A stretch of DNA of 63,352 nucleotides from Desulfosporosinus shakirovi (GTDB lineage: Bacteria; Bacillota; Desulfitobacteriia; Desulfitobacteriales; Desulfitobacteriaceae), in contig NZ_JAJDOO010000029.1 in NCBI RefSeq assembly GCF_020595055.1, forward strand, positions 1-63,352, in the 5' to 3' direction. The position numbers were made by a program, and so were the translations under genes. Below are positions 24,616-35,443 of the stretch, one piece after another; the first letter of the stretch is position 1; every line of letters starts with the position of its first letter. The notes under the pieces are model-generated. The model did no database searches. It worked only from the letters and a program-made list of their open reading frames with translations, and was not told the DNA's origin.

Positions 24616-25773
24616 TTAGATCTTTTTTCTCTCTGCGGACTCAGATCCCAGTTTCCATACCGTCAAGATCCTCCAGACTGCACGTTCCAATTGTTCCTGC
24701 GCTTTAGCAAAGGCTTCTTTTAAGGTTCCGGGACCTTCAGAAACACTAAAGCAACTTTGGATTCCTTGGACGAAGAAAACATCCGGCGGCCCCTCCACTG
24801 ATCCCGAGATGACCAAAACAGGCACATTATGCTTTTTCGCCAAGGCTGCAACCCCTACTGGAACTTTACCGTACGCCGTCTGAAAATCAGTTCTTCCTTC
24901 ACCCGTCAGTACCAAATCAGCGCACTTAATCTTTTCATCCGCGTTGGATACTTCTAAAACTATTTGTGACCCTGCTCTCAGTTGTGCTCCTAAAAAACCG
25001 ACGGCACCTGCTCCCAATCCTCCTGCAGCTCCACCACCGGCCAGCTCTAACAGTTTTGTACCTGTAACAGCACTCAGACGTTCTCCTAAAGTATTTAAAG
25101 CGGCATCCAGTACCTTGACATCTTCAGGACTTGCACCTTTTTGCGGACCATAAACGGCGCTGGCACCCTCCGGACCACAAAGCGGATTTTGAACATCACA
25201 AGCTACCTCGATCTTCACCTTAGATAACTTTGGATTAATTTCTGACATATCTATACTGCTTAGAGAAGCAAGTGCCGCTCCTCCCGGAGGCAACTGCTTG
25301 CCTTGGGAGTCCAGCAACTTCACTCCTAACGCAACAGCAAGGCCTGCTCCTCCGTCATTAGTTGCACTCCCGCCTATACCGAGAAGAATCTTATTAACGC
25401 CACGTTCCAGTGCATCCCGAATGAGCAAACCTGTTCCATAGGTAGAGGTTATGCGAGGGCGTTTTTCCTCGTTCGATAAGAGAGTTAACCCTGAAGCTGC
25501 GGCCATCTCAATGATAGCGGTCAAACCATTGTCTATAAGACCGTAGGTTGCCTCTAGTGGGCGTCCAAGAGGATCAGTTGTATTAACCTTGACCTTTACT
25601 CCACAAACCGAACTAAGCATTGCTTCAACCGTGCCTTCTCCGCCATCTGCCATTGGGATCATCTCAACTATACTTTCTGGGTAGACCCGTTGTACCCCTT
25701 TTCGCATAGCTTGGGCAACGCCTAAGGCGTTCAGGCAACCCTTAAATGAGTCTGGTGCAATGACAATTCTCAT
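24616..25773 (-). CDS. Glycerate kinase (GlxK/GarK family)
   Basis: The 385-residue enzyme phosphorylates D-glycerate with ATP. Family PF02595-type features are the start MRIVIAPDSFKGCLNALGVAQAM, ADGGEGTVEA (about 50), GIGGSATNDGGAGLAVALG (about 130), CDVQNPLCGPEGA (about 190) and LTGEGRTDFQTAYGK (about 290). ATG at 25773 follows AAGGAGTG, in which TGA is the stop of the upstream membrane gene, so the two genes are coupled. Whether the product is 2- or 3-phosphoglycerate cannot be told. Confidence 0.88.
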   Translation of the reverse strand: MRIVIAPDSFKGCLNALGVAQAMRKGVQRVYPESIVEMIPMADGGEGTVEAMLSSVCGVKVKVNTTDPLGRPLEATYGLIDNGLTAIIEMAAASGLTLLSNEEKRPRITSTYGTGLLIRDALERGVNKILLGIGGSATNDGGAGLAVALGVKLLDSQGKQLPPGGAALASLSSIDMSEINPKLSKVKIEVACDVQNPLCGPEGASAVYGPQKGASPEDVKVLDAALNTLGERLSAVTGTKLLELAGGGAAGGLGAGAVGFLGAQLRAGSQIVLEVSNADEKIKCADLVLTGEGRTDFQTAYGKVPVGVAALAKKHNVPVLVISGSVEGPPDVFFVQGIQSCFSVSEGPGTLKEAFAKAQEQLERAVWRILTVWKLGSESAERKKI

Positions 25774-25780
25774 TATTTTT

Positions 25781-26116
25781 TCACTCCTTAGATTGAGCGC
25801 GGCGCCCAATATACATACCAATATTAAGGAAAGCGACAAGACTGGTGAAATCTAAAAGGACCATTGTCCAACTTTCAATGGGAACCTCAGCAAGGTAAGC
25901 CATTAGATAAGATAAAAGGTTAAATACAAAGGCAGCCAGGTATGCAGAACCCAGATTCTCATATTTCCGACGATACCCTACCAAAAAACCAAGCGGATAA
26001 AAGATAGCAAAATTAAAAGCCAACTGATTAAGCGAGCCACCTGAAACAAAAAAATCTACCCAAAAAATGAAGAGTGAACCTAAGATAAGTTGATATCGCC
26101 AAAAAGCAAAATTCAT
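25781..26116 (-). CDS. Small membrane protein upstream of glycerate kinase
   Basis: A protein of about 111 residues with three to four transmembrane helices (…LILGSLFIFWVDFFVSG, NFAIFYPLGFLVGYRR, YLAAFVFNLLSYLMAYLAE, MVLLDFTSLVAFLNIGMYIG). I do not recognise the family. I chose ATG at 26116, which follows GGGGGT at five bases; starts further upstream (to 26257) would run through the terminator palindrome at 26163-26203 and are rejected. The gene ends seven bases before glycerate kinase and probably forms an operon with it. Confidence 0.55.
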   Translation of the reverse strand: MNFAFWRYQLILGSLFIFWVDFFVSGGSLNQLAFNFAIFYPLGFLVGYRRKYENLGSAYLAAFVFNLLSYLMAYLAEVPIESWTMVLLDFTSLVAFLNIGMYIGRRAQSKE

Positions 26117-26162
26117 TCGTACCCCCATAATTTTAAGAACTTGCGCTTTTGAAAACTCATTA

Positions 26163-26203
26163 CTAGAATTGGGGAGAGAGTTACACTCTCTCCCCAATTC
26201 TAG
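26163..26203 (-). terminator. Perfect 19-bp palindrome, probable guaB terminator
   Basis: CTAGAATTGGGGAGAGAGT is followed after three bases by its exact complement. It lies 115 bases beyond the guaB stop. The T-run after it on the minus strand is weak (TTTTC some 12 bases away), so it could also act as an RNA stabiliser or processing site. Confidence 0.6.
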
Positions 26204-26317
26204 AGATCTATTTCTGATAGCCGCAAGTCGCCAGTTTCTGATTTGAATATCGCTCATTACATTAGTCTCGATAAGAAACGGGGACTAGAGACGGCAACTC
26301 ACTAAAAGCAACGATTA

Positions 26318-27838
<1,521 letters not shown>

Positions 27839-27893
27839 CTATTTTTGTTCTATATTCATTCACCAGCAATTTCATCTCTCAAACTCTATAGAT

Positions 27894-27932
27894 AAAAGGC
27901 ATACACTTAGATAAAAGTGATGCCTCCCCATT
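27894..27932 (-). terminator. Hairpin with T-run in guaB leader
   Basis: On the minus strand GGCATCACTT pairs with AAGTGTATGCC (one bulge) and is followed by TTTTATC. It lies about 125 bases before the guaB start. It may insulate guaB or be an attenuator. I see no purine riboswitch core. Confidence 0.5.
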
Positions 27933-28056
27933 TCTTCATGTTCGATTAATACTGGTTTTAGGTCCTTCTTGCCATCATCATTGCGGGATAAGAATCTCTT
28001 TCTGCTTGTAAAATAAGATTGGGATTATTATGATAGGAAAGAAGGAGGAGGCAAAA

Positions 28057-28557
28057 ATGTTCTACCGAGTACACCAATTCATCCGCACTGTCTTTCCTCA
28101 TCTTAATCAAACTGATATCGACTGGGCATTAGATCACTTGTCCCCTGATGCATCTAAACTTTTTCTTCGGCAATCAAAGCCAGAGCAACGACATGCGATT
28201 GATGTTGCTAAGAGTATCATTAAAGCAAATAACCCTATTGCTTTTCACGAATTTCAAGATTTAATGACCGCTGCTCTCCTTCATGATTGTGGGAAATCCG
28301 TCGCCTCTATCCGCCTCTGGCAAAGGGTTTATATAGTCTTGATGAATAAAATGCCCCAATTTTTATGGACTAACCTTAAAAGAGGCCCCTCTATCTTCTC
28401 AATCCCCCTGAAAGTATATGGGCGTCACGCCTTGTGGGGCGGATACTTAGCGAAAAAGGCAGGGCTAAATTCTGTTGTTTGTCTTTTAATCCGCGAGCAC
28501 CATACTCCTACTACAGATTTAGGCCGCATCCTGGAAAAAGCGGATAATATGTCTTAA
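28057..28557 (+). CDS. HD domain phosphohydrolase
   Basis: A 166-residue HD-superfamily hydrolase. Metal ligands appear as H in PEQRHAIDVAKS (about residue 48), HD in TAALLHDCGKS (about 82-83), a histidine in YGRHALWGGYLA and H-H in IREHHTPTTDLG near the C-terminus, then D in EKADNMS. The order resembles HDIG-like stand-alone hydrolases of Clostridia with unknown nucleotide substrates. ATG at 28057 follows AAGGAGGAGGC; an ATG at 28030 is too far from it. The gene has its own terminator. Confidence 0.75.
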   Translation: MFYRVHQFIRTVFPHLNQTDIDWALDHLSPDASKLFLRQSKPEQRHAIDVAKSIIKANNPIAFHEFQDLMTAALLHDCGKSVASIRLWQRVYIVLMNKMPQFLWTNLKRGPSIFSIPLKVYGRHALWGGYLAKKAGLNSVVCLLIREHHTPTTDLGRILEKADNMS

Positions 28558-28564
28558 TTTTAAT

Positions 28565-28600
28565 AAGCATGAGTCACCAAGCGGCAAACTCATGCTTTTT
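28565..28600. terminator. Terminator after HD gene, overlapping converging gene end
   Basis: AAGCATGAGT pairs with ACTCATGCTT and is followed by TTTT on the plus strand. Its last bases contain the stop region of the converging coiled-coil gene. Confidence 0.75.
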
Positions 28601-28856
28601 GAGCGGATGATTCCATTTTATCTTGGAGTTCTACTATCTCCCTGTTTTTGGAAAATATCCATTTCGCGAAACGTTTATTATCTCGTTGCAAGCGCACATT
28701 TTCCTTTTCAAGGTGGCGAACTAAAGCCACCTTTTCACGTTCAACCTTCTCTAACAAATTCATAAGCACTCGTCGACTTACTCTTAAATGTTCAACACGC
28801 TGTTCTAATTCCCCGACACGATCCCTGAGTAACTTTATTTCGTCTATTGAATTCAC
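28590..28856 (-). CDS. Coiled-coil hypothetical protein, 88 aa
   Basis: The whole product is one predicted coiled coil with heptad leucines and many charges (IKLLRDRVGELEQRVEHLRVS…LEKVEREKVALVRHLEKENVRLQRDNK). I do not recognise a family with known function. The start is GTG at 28856, preceded by a G7 run about eight bases upstream. It could oligomerise or act as an adaptor. Confidence 0.55.
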   Translation of the reverse strand: MNSIDEIKLLRDRVGELEQRVEHLRVSRRVLMNLLEKVEREKVALVRHLEKENVRLQRDNKRFAKWIFSKNREIVELQDKMESSAQKA

Positions 28857-28961
28857 ATCTTACGCCCCCCCGGCATTATCTACAATAATAGTGTATGCCG
28901 GAAAAATGCATTTTAAACCTTAAGTAAAAAAAGACTCAGTTGTTTTCGCAGATACAGTACC

Positions 28962-29804
28962 TTAATTGAGTTTTGCTAACGCTTGAATCTGCTCTAAGAC
29001 CCTAAGAGGTACTCCCCAACGTCCAAGCTCAACTCCGGGTTTACGTGCTTCCCCATGAAAATCTGATCCCCCGGTCATGAGTAACTTATACTGTTGAGCA
29101 ATGGCTCTGTATCTGCTCACATCGTCCGACTTATGCTCAGAATGTAAAACTTCGATTCCTTGGAGACCGACTTCAACCCAGGCGGGAATTCCTTCATCTA
29201 ATCGTTGTATCCCAGGGTGAGCAAGAACAGGAATACCGTGGGCTTGTCTTACTAACTCGATGCCTTCTACAGTGGTTAACTTATAACGCGGCACGTAAGC
29301 TGGTGCTCCCATCCCTATGTAACACTCAAACGCTTCTTTGATGTTTTTTACAAAACCTCGTTCTATCAGTACCTGGGCTATATGCGGACGACCGATAGAC
29401 TCCCCTTTTGTCAATTTTCGGACTTCATCTGCACAAATGGATATTCCCTGTGTTGCCAAGCGTTTCAGGATTTCTATCATACGTTGCTCGCGAGCATCAC
29501 GCAAACTCCTCAGCTTGTCATTCAAATAGCATGATGTATTATCAACCTCATATCCAAGGATATGAACTTCTTTCCCCTGCCAATCCGTATTAAGCTCTAT
29601 TCCTCTAAGAACCTGTATTTTATAGTACGCTCCTGCTTCTTCAGCTTCTCTCCATCCTTGAACAGTATCATGATCTGTGATGCCTATGCCTTTTAAGCCT
29701 AAATCTGCAGCTAAGTGAATAAGTTCTCTGGGCGTCAATAATCCGTCAGATTCAGTTGTATGACAATGTAAATCGGCTTCGTACAAAATAGATGGTGAAG
29801 TCAT
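28962..29804 (-). CDS. PHP domain phosphoesterase (RNase AM/YciV-like)
   Basis: The 280-residue enzyme carries the four PHP metal motifs: DLHCHTTESDG (about residue 11), GITDHDT (41), H in VLAHPG (about 198) and SDFHG (about 250). The arrangement is that of the E. coli YciV/RNase AM group, which removes 5' nucleotides from short RNA or hydrolyses 3',5'-nucleoside bisphosphates. ATG at 29804 follows GGGGTTATAAT. It starts 35 bases after the dipeptidase stop and is probably cotranscribed with it. Confidence 0.85.
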   Translation of the reverse strand: MTSPSILYEADLHCHTTESDGLLTPRELIHLAADLGLKGIGITDHDTVQGWREAEEAGAYYKIQVLRGIELNTDWQGKEVHILGYEVDNTSCYLNDKLRSLRDAREQRMIEILKRLATQGISICADEVRKLTKGESIGRPHIAQVLIERGFVKNIKEAFECYIGMGAPAYVPRYKLTTVEGIELVRQAHGIPVLAHPGIQRLDEGIPAWVEVGLQGIEVLHSEHKSDDVSRYRAIAQQYKLLMTGGSDFHGEARKPGVELGRWGVPLRVLEQIQALAKLN

Positions 29805-29839
29805 ATTATAACCCCATTTCTACGGTTAACTGTCCCCAT

Positions 29840-30790
29840 CTATTTTAACACGTCCGAGAGTATTCGCATAAAGTTCTGACTCGAAATCTTATCAATCTCT
29901 TGATTTGAAAACCCAGCTTTCCTTAAATCGTCTATCAGAAAACGATAGTCTCCGACTTGCTCCAATCCCTCAGGCACTTCAGTAATTCCATCAAAATCCG
30001 ACCCCAATCCAACCGTTTCTACCCCTGCAACTTCAGCAATATGGCAAATATGACGAACTACATCTTCTCGCGTTGCTATTCCTGTTTCCTTTAAAAATTG
30101 CGGATAGAAATTCACCCCGACGACGCTTTTGTGCGTTGCCAGAGCACGAAGTTGTTGATCTGATAAATTACGTGGATGATTGCATAACGCCTTAGCGCAT
30201 GAGTGTGATGCTACAATAGGGTCCTTCGATAATTCTAGTACATGCCAGAAACCAGCCTCATTAAGATGAGAAACATCAATAAGCATTCCCAGTTCATTCA
30301 TGCGCGAAACAACTTGTTTTCCTAAATTCGTCAATCTGCTTTGGGTATCTGCTTCATCAGCACCATCTGCCAATTCATTGCGTTGATTCCAAGTTAATCC
30401 TAAAGCCCTAACACCCAATTGATAAATTATATCCAGCATAAAGAGGTTTTGCCCTAGAATTTCCCCGCCCTCTACACTTAGCAAAATCCCTGTCCGCTCA
30501 GGGTCAGGAATTAGTGAGAGATCCTTCTTTCCTAGAATCGGAAAAAGCTGATCAGGATGACCCGCTACAAATCGGTTAGCTCCTTCTATTAGCTGCAGTC
30601 CCCGGGTTGTGGCCATAAATGGCTTATGCTCTGCCTCAATATAGGCGGCCAGAAACTGAAGACATACTCCTGACATTCTAGCTCGCGTGGTATCCCAATG
30701 CCCTCCTTCAGAAGGATCCAGCAATGTCCTTTCACCCTTGACAAAATCGATTAAACTGTCACAATGACCGTCAACAATATAGGGATTCAT
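29840..30790 (-). CDS. Membrane dipeptidase family M19 enzyme
   Basis: A 316-residue zinc dipeptidase of the renal dipeptidase type. Metal ligands are seen in DGHCDS (residues 7-12), LSVEGGE (about 104-110), DVSHLNE (about 172-178) and VASHSCAK (about 193-200), and the C-terminal VGLGSDFDG is typical. No signal peptide is present, so it acts in the cytoplasm on dipeptides, perhaps with D-residues. ATG at 30790 follows GAGGAGGCAGTTTT. Confidence 0.9.
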   Translation of the reverse strand: MNPYIVDGHCDSLIDFVKGERTLLDPSEGGHWDTTRARMSGVCLQFLAAYIEAEHKPFMATTRGLQLIEGANRFVAGHPDQLFPILGKKDLSLIPDPERTGILLSVEGGEILGQNLFMLDIIYQLGVRALGLTWNQRNELADGADEADTQSRLTNLGKQVVSRMNELGMLIDVSHLNEAGFWHVLELSKDPIVASHSCAKALCNHPRNLSDQQLRALATHKSVVGVNFYPQFLKETGIATREDVVRHICHIAEVAGVETVGLGSDFDGITEVPEGLEQVGDYRFLIDDLRKAGFSNQEIDKISSQNFMRILSDVLK

Positions 30791-30956
30791 AAAACTGCCT
30801 CCTCAGATACATAAAGAGTAACATGCGCGAAGGGATCGTCGGTCATAAATGACCAAGTATTCCCACAGGCTTAGCTCAATAAAGGATGTTCAAGCATTAA
30901 AGTGCCGCCAAGGATAGCAAGGCACCCAGCCGAAAGCGCAGGGACTTTCCAGACAG

Positions 30957-30997
30957 TATAATAAACACCTGTCTGCTTATGACTAAGCAAACAGGTG
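30957..30997 (-). terminator. spoVS terminator
   Basis: CACCTGTCTGCTTA pairs with TAAGCAAACAGGTG (one mismatch) around TGAC, followed on the minus strand by a T-rich stretch. It lies 30 bases past the spoVS stop. Confidence 0.8.
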
Positions 30998-31026
30998 AGT
31001 TATCATACATTTGCCCCTGAAACATC

Positions 31027-31287
31027 TTATCGGGACTGGACTATCAACTTAATGGCGGTTCTCTCTTCTCCCTCAATTATTACATCTGTAAATGCTGGAA
31101 TACATATAAGATCGACTCCACTCGGAGCTACAAAACCGCGTGCAATTGCAACCGCCTTAACGGCTTGGTTTAAAGCACCAGCGCCAATAGCTTGCAGTTC
31201 GGCGCCGCCTTTTTCACGAAGTACCCCCGCAAGAGCTCCTGCAACCGCATTCGGGCTTGATTTTGCTGAGACTTTTAAAACTTCCAT
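31027..31287 (-). CDS. spoVS: Stage V sporulation protein S
   Basis: An 86-residue Alba-like protein, almost invariant among spore-formers: MEVLKVSAKSSPNAVAGALAG…GAGALNQAVKAVAIARGFVAPSG…CIPAFTDV. It promotes progress through later sporulation and has been proposed to bind nucleic acid. ATG at 31287 lies nine bases after AGGAGG; the ATG at 31296 overlaps that site. It lies downstream of ymdB, the same order as in Bacillus subtilis (rny-ymdB-spoVS). Confidence 0.95.
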   Translation of the reverse strand: MEVLKVSAKSSPNAVAGALAGVLREKGGAELQAIGAGALNQAVKAVAIARGFVAPSGVDLICIPAFTDVIIEGEERTAIKLIVQSR

Positions 31288-31464
31288 TAGACACATCCTC
31301 CTGCTCGAATTAATTTACAAGTATTACCACAACTTAGAATATATGTATTCGAGAGCAAGCAGACAAAATCCTCTATTGGGGATAAAGAATTTTCAGATTT
31401 CTATTAAAGAATAAAAGCTCCAACATATTTCGAGCCCATTTCACAATATATTCGCCCATCAAAA

Positions 31465-32247
31465 TTAACCTTCAGCAAACATTTGAATTGTGTTAATTTT
31501 CCGCGTTCTTCCTGTATTCTCATCAATATCCAAGACCACAGCATTCAACTGTATCGGACCACTTGCCAATTCAAACTTCGCAGGCAGTTGAGTCAAAAAA
31601 CGATTAATAATAATTTCCTTCTTTACTCCTAAAACAGAGTCCCTGGGTCCAGTCATACCTACATCAGTTATGTAAGCTGTACCTTGATGAAGTAAGCGTG
31701 CATCGGCAGTCTGAATATGAGTATGCGTACCCAAGACCGCACTAACTTTACCATCAAGGAACCAGCCCAAAGCGACCTTTTCCGAAGTTGCCTCGGCATG
31801 GAAATCCACAATAACTATCGGAGTTTCTTGTTTGATCTGATTGATCCAGCGTATTGCCCCACTAAAAGGGTCGTCTAGAGGTGGTAAGAATACTCGGCCT
31901 GAGAGATTTAGAATGCCGATTTTTTTACCCATAATACGTATGTAGCCATGTCCTTGCCCAGGTGCTCCCACAGGATAATTAGCTGGTCGAATAAGTCTGG
32001 GTTCACGATCAATGAAGTTCATAATTTCTCTTTGATCCCAAACATGATTACCCATGGTCAAAAATTGAATTCCATTGGTATAAAGCTCTTCAGCGATTTC
32101 CTTTGTTAAGCCTTTTCCAGCTGCTGCATTTTCACCATTGGCAATGGTTACATCAATTTGATGCTCAAGCTGTAGCGGTTTTAAAAATTTTTTAATTGCT
32201 TCCCTTCCAGGCTTGCCTACTATATCTCCAATAAATAGTATTCGCAA
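31465..32247 (-). CDS. ymdB: YmdB-type metallophosphoesterase
   Basis: A 260-residue calcineurin-like phosphodiesterase of the TIGR00282 family. Metal motifs are GDIVG (residues 6-10), NGENAA (37-42), MGNHVWD (about 65-71), DFHAEATSEK (about 148-157) and GTHTHIQTAD (about 172-181). In B. subtilis YmdB hydrolyses 2',3'- or 3',5'-cyclic nucleotides and influences biofilm and motility switching. The start is TTG at 32247 after GGGAGAATAC. It lies between the rny block and spoVS. Confidence 0.92.
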   Translation of the reverse strand: MRILFIGDIVGKPGREAIKKFLKPLQLEHQIDVTIANGENAAAGKGLTKEIAEELYTNGIQFLTMGNHVWDQREIMNFIDREPRLIRPANYPVGAPGQGHGYIRIMGKKIGILNLSGRVFLPPLDDPFSGAIRWINQIKQETPIVIVDFHAEATSEKVALGWFLDGKVSAVLGTHTHIQTADARLLHQGTAYITDVGMTGPRDSVLGVKKEIIINRFLTQLPAKFELASGPIQLNAVVLDIDENTGRTRKINTIQMFAEG

Positions 32248-32374
32248 AAAAGTATTCTCCCTTCCCAGCGGCTAAACTGTATTTAGCCATATACATAGGA
32301 TACCATTATTTCATCAAGATAATAACTGTGTTTTTATGAAGTTTTACGCTTAGAACTTTAGTATATAAAGGAAA

Positions 32375-32923
32375 CTAGGACTTGAACACCAAGACCTTAC
32401 CTTCTTCTCGCAACGCGACAACGTTTTTATTTATATCATTGCACTGAATCGACGACAACATCTGGGTTATCATTTCCTCTTGATAGATCTGTTCATCTTC
32501 AGGCAGATACATTTCATCATAGACCAACTGTTTTGTGAATTTTCTCTTTAAAAGTTCAACGATAAGTCCTACTTCACGTTGAGACATACTGTCAACATCT
32601 CGTGTAATCGTTATCACACAAACGCCTTCCTCGCTCCGGCTGGCGATATCAAAGACTTGCATCTTCATTCCCTCAAGTTGATGAAAGAATTCCAAAGCCG
32701 GTATTAGAAATTCGCGCAAAGATTTGACTTCTTGAGGTTGCGTAACCATGAACGTGAACTTTAGGGCATGTTGTTCCCGCCAATAATGAACTGATCCTAC
32801 TTCGGTATATCTCATCAAGATTGAGGTTAGCAACCCAACTCCATCTTGTAAACGTCCTCCATCTTTATATTGCATATTACTTAACATCCTTGTTTTCAGC
32901 CCTCTCTTTTCGCTGTCTAACAT
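32375..32923 (-). CDS. Unknown protein between rny and ymdB
   Basis: The 182-codon frame gives a soluble alpha/beta protein without a recognised domain (…SVHYWREQHALKFTFMVTQPQEVKSLREFLIPALEFFHQLEGM…DVDSMSQREVGLIVELLKRKFTKQLVYDE). It is absent from this position in Bacillus. The start is uncertain: ATG at 32923 lacks a ribosome binding site, while ATG at 32875 follows AAGGAT at 11 bases and would give 166 residues. It has its own space between the rny terminator and ymdB. Confidence 0.6.
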   Translation of the reverse strand: MLDSEKRGLKTRMLSNMQYKDGGRLQDGVGLLTSILMRYTEVGSVHYWREQHALKFTFMVTQPQEVKSLREFLIPALEFFHQLEGMKMQVFDIASRSEEGVCVITITRDVDSMSQREVGLIVELLKRKFTKQLVYDEMYLPEDEQIYQEEMITQMLSSIQCNDINKNVVALREEGKVLVFKS

Positions 32924-33006
32924 TCTTAACTATTCGGCATCAGCTTGCAATTTCCTGCTCAAAAACGGCTTAAGTGAGCTGGTCATTTATGGGATAATAC
33001 CCTGCA

Positions 33007-33037
33007 TATAAAAATCAGGCGATCCACAGGATCGCCT
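33007..33037 (-). terminator. rny terminator
   Basis: On the minus strand AGGCGATCC pairs perfectly with GGATCGCCT around TGT, followed by GATTTTTAT. It lies 25 bases past the rny stop. Confidence 0.82.
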
Positions 33038-33061
33038 AATTAAACATTTTACTATTAAATA

Positions 33062-34609
33062 TTATTTCGCGAAGTCAACTGCTCGAGTCTCACGGATGAC
33101 GACAACCTTGATTTGTCCAGGATATTCAAGTTCCTCTTCAATCCGCTTGCTAATCTCACGGGCAACGCGTGGAGCTAGCACATCATCAATTTTATCTGGT
33201 TTAACGATAATGCGAACTTCTCGTCCGGCTTGAATAGCAAAACACTTTTCAACCCCTTCAAAACTTTCAGCGATTTCCTCAAGTTTTTGTAAGCGCTTAA
33301 TATACGTTTCAAGAGTTTCTCTGCGTGCTCCTGGCCGAGCCGCAGAAACTGCATCAGCAGCAGCGACAAGTACCGCAACAACGGTTTTTGGTTCAACATC
33401 GTTATGATGCGCTTCAATGGCATGAGTAACATCACTGGATTCCTTGTATTTTCTGGCCAAGTCGACTCCAATTTGTACGTGAGTCCCTTCCATATCATGA
33501 TCGACAGCCTTGCCGATATCATGCAACAGACCAGCTCGTTTAGCAAGTTGAATATCAACACCCAACTCCGCAGCCATTAATCCTGCTAAATGAGATACTT
33601 CTGTCGAGTGCTTCAAGACATTCTGTCCATAACTTGTTCGAAATTTCAGTCTGCCAAGCAAACGAATTAATTCTGGGTGCAACCCATGCACACCAGTTTC
33701 AAAGGTTGCCTGTTCCCCTTCTTCCCGAATCTTTTGATCAACTTCCTTCTGAGCCTTTTCTACCATCTCTTCAATTCGGGCTGGGTGAATACGTCCATCT
33801 GCAATGAGTTTTTCAAGAGCAATTCGCGCAACCTCTCTGCGAATTGGATCAAAACCCGATAAAATTACGGCCTCAGGAGTATCATCAATGATAAGATCAA
33901 TCCCTGTGAGGGTTTCTAAAGTACGGATATTACGTCCCTCGCGACCAATAATCCGTCCTTTCATTTCGTCACTCGGCAATGCTACAACAGATACCGTCGT
34001 TTCAGCAACATGGTCTGCCGCGCATCGCTGTATTGCTAAGGCAATAATATTCTTTGCCCGTTTCTCAGCTTCTTCTTTTGCACGAGTTTCAATTTCCTTA
34101 ATTAGAATTGCCGATTCATAGCGAACGTCTTCTTCGACACGTTTAAGCAACAGTTGTTTAGCTTCTTCTGAGGTCATGCCCGACAAACGTTCAAGTTCTG
34201 CTTGTTCCTTGCCTACAATTTGATTTAACTCTTCTTTTAGCTGTTCTACTTCGTTTTCTTTACGGTGTAGGTTTTCCTCTTTACGTTCCAATGACTCAAT
34301 TTTTCGGTCTAGACTCTCTTCTTTTTGGACTAAGCGTCGTTCAAGCCGTTGGAGTTCATTCCGTCGTTCTCGTGTTTCCTTTTCTACTTCATTGCGAATA
34401 TGCATGACTTCTTCTTTAGCCGCAACGACAGATTCTCTTTTCTTGCTTTCAGCTGAAGAATGAGCATTCTCAACGATTCGTTTTGCTTCTTCTTCCGCGG
34501 ATCCAATACTCTTTTCAGCTGTATTCTTACGAAAAACCCAGCCTGCTAAGACACCTAAACCTAATCCCACTAATACGGAGATCAACCCGGTAATAACTAG
34601 TCCCATCAT
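33062..34609 (-). CDS. rny: Ribonuclease Y
   Basis: The 515-residue endoribonuclease starts mRNA decay at the membrane. Order: one N-terminal transmembrane helix (residues 3-25), a long coiled coil (about 30-180), a KH domain with [11 protein letters not shown] (about 220-230) and an HD domain with [10 protein letters not shown] (about 360-370), ending in the conserved [13 protein letters not shown] at 34609 follows GGAGG at 11 bases and gives the usual length; upstream starts are not supported. Confidence 0.95.
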   Translation of the reverse strand: MMGLVITGLISVLVGLGLGVLAGWVFRKNTAEKSIGSAEEEAKRIVENAHSSAESKKRESVVAAKEEVMHIRNEVEKETRERRNELQRLERRLVQKEESLDRKIESLERKEENLHRKENEVEQLKEELNQIVGKEQAELERLSGMTSEEAKQLLLKRVEEDVRYESAILIKEIETRAKEEAEKRAKNIIALAIQRCAADHVAETTVSVVALPSDEMKGRIIGREGRNIRTLETLTGIDLIIDDTPEAVILSGFDPIRREVARIALEKLIADGRIHPARIEEMVEKAQKEVDQKIREEGEQATFETGVHGLHPELIRLLGRLKFRTSYGQNVLKHSTEVSHLAGLMAAELGVDIQLAKRAGLLHDIGKAVDHDMEGTHVQIGVDLARKYKESSDVTHAIEAHHNDVEPKTVVAVLVAAADAVSAARPGARRETLETYIKRLQKLEEIAESFEGVEKCFAIQAGREVRIIVKPDKIDDVLAPRVAREISKRIEEELEYPGQIKVVVIRETRAVDFAK

Positions 34610-34808
34610 ACGTCTACACACCTCCTTTGTTTGAACTTTAACTTTATTATTTCTAAATAAAAAAAACTGGTTTCCAAAACCAGTCACTTTAAGCATAACC
34701 TTTAAAACAGGTGTCTTCTCCTGTTTCCTACAACTCTCGCTCGCTAGTCAAAAAAACCCATATTTTAGCTAACTACAACGAAATCTATAAGAAAACCTTT
34801 AAAGGTTA

Positions 34809-34843
34809 AATCTTAACAGAGACGGGTCTCTGTTAAGATTTTA
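34809..34843 (-). terminator. recA-recX operon terminator
   Basis: AATCTTAACAGAG pairs with CTCTGTTAAGATT around ACGGGT, with T-rich flanks on both sides. It lies about 60 bases past the recX stop. Confidence 0.75.
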
Positions 34844-34900
34844 ATATCATTTGCAACCAATGTCAAGCTTGTCCTAAATGGATGAATTCTATACACTGAG

Positions 34901-35443
34901 CTATATCTCCACATCTTCACTCTGATTAATTTTAATCTGAGAAAGTACGTTTCTCACCATATCTGTGGGATACCCCCGCTGAATAAGCTTCCTGGCAATT
35001 TTTTGCTGAACCCATAATTCACGTGGAATCATTTTCTTTGTATTTTCAATAGCATTTTTATGTTCCCAACGCTTGCCCTCTTGTACCCACCAACGTTCAG
35101 CGAGAGTGAGGCATTGTTCAAACTCATCATTACTTGAATAGTTTTCTCCCAAGGCTTGTTCAATTAATTGGGGTACTAATCCTCGATTCTGCATATCTTG
35201 TTGAACCCTGCGCCGAGAGTAACGCTTTAGGCGACTTTTGGAATACATAAAAGCCAACTCTTCGTCGTTAAGATAACCCCATTCCAGCAGTTTTTCTAAC
35301 ACTGTGCTAATCTCTGAGCTTTCATAGCCTTTTTCCTTGAGGCGAGTCTCTAATTCACAATAGGTTAAAGCCCTCCGAGATAAACAATCCAGTGCAACAT
35401 CCTTGGCGTTTCTGCGAGATTTAGAGCTCGTCAAATGTACCAT
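34901..35443 (-). CDS. recX: Regulatory protein RecX
   Basis: A 180-residue all-helical RecX family protein built from three-helix repeats ([25 protein letters not shown]…, [26 protein letters not shown]…, [20 protein letters not shown]). RecX modulates RecA filament growth. The likely start ATG at 35443 lies inside the 3' end of recA, so the genes overlap by 23 bases and are cotranscribed. Confidence 0.9.
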   Translation of the reverse strand: MVHLTSSKSRRNAKDVALDCLSRRALTYCELETRLKEKGYESSEISTVLEKLLEWGYLNDEELAFMYSKSRLKRYSRRRVQQDMQNRGLVPQLIEQALGENYSSNDEFEQCLTLAERWWVQEGKRWEHKNAIENTKKMIPRELWVQQKIARKLIQRGYPTDMVRNVLSQIKINQSEDVEI

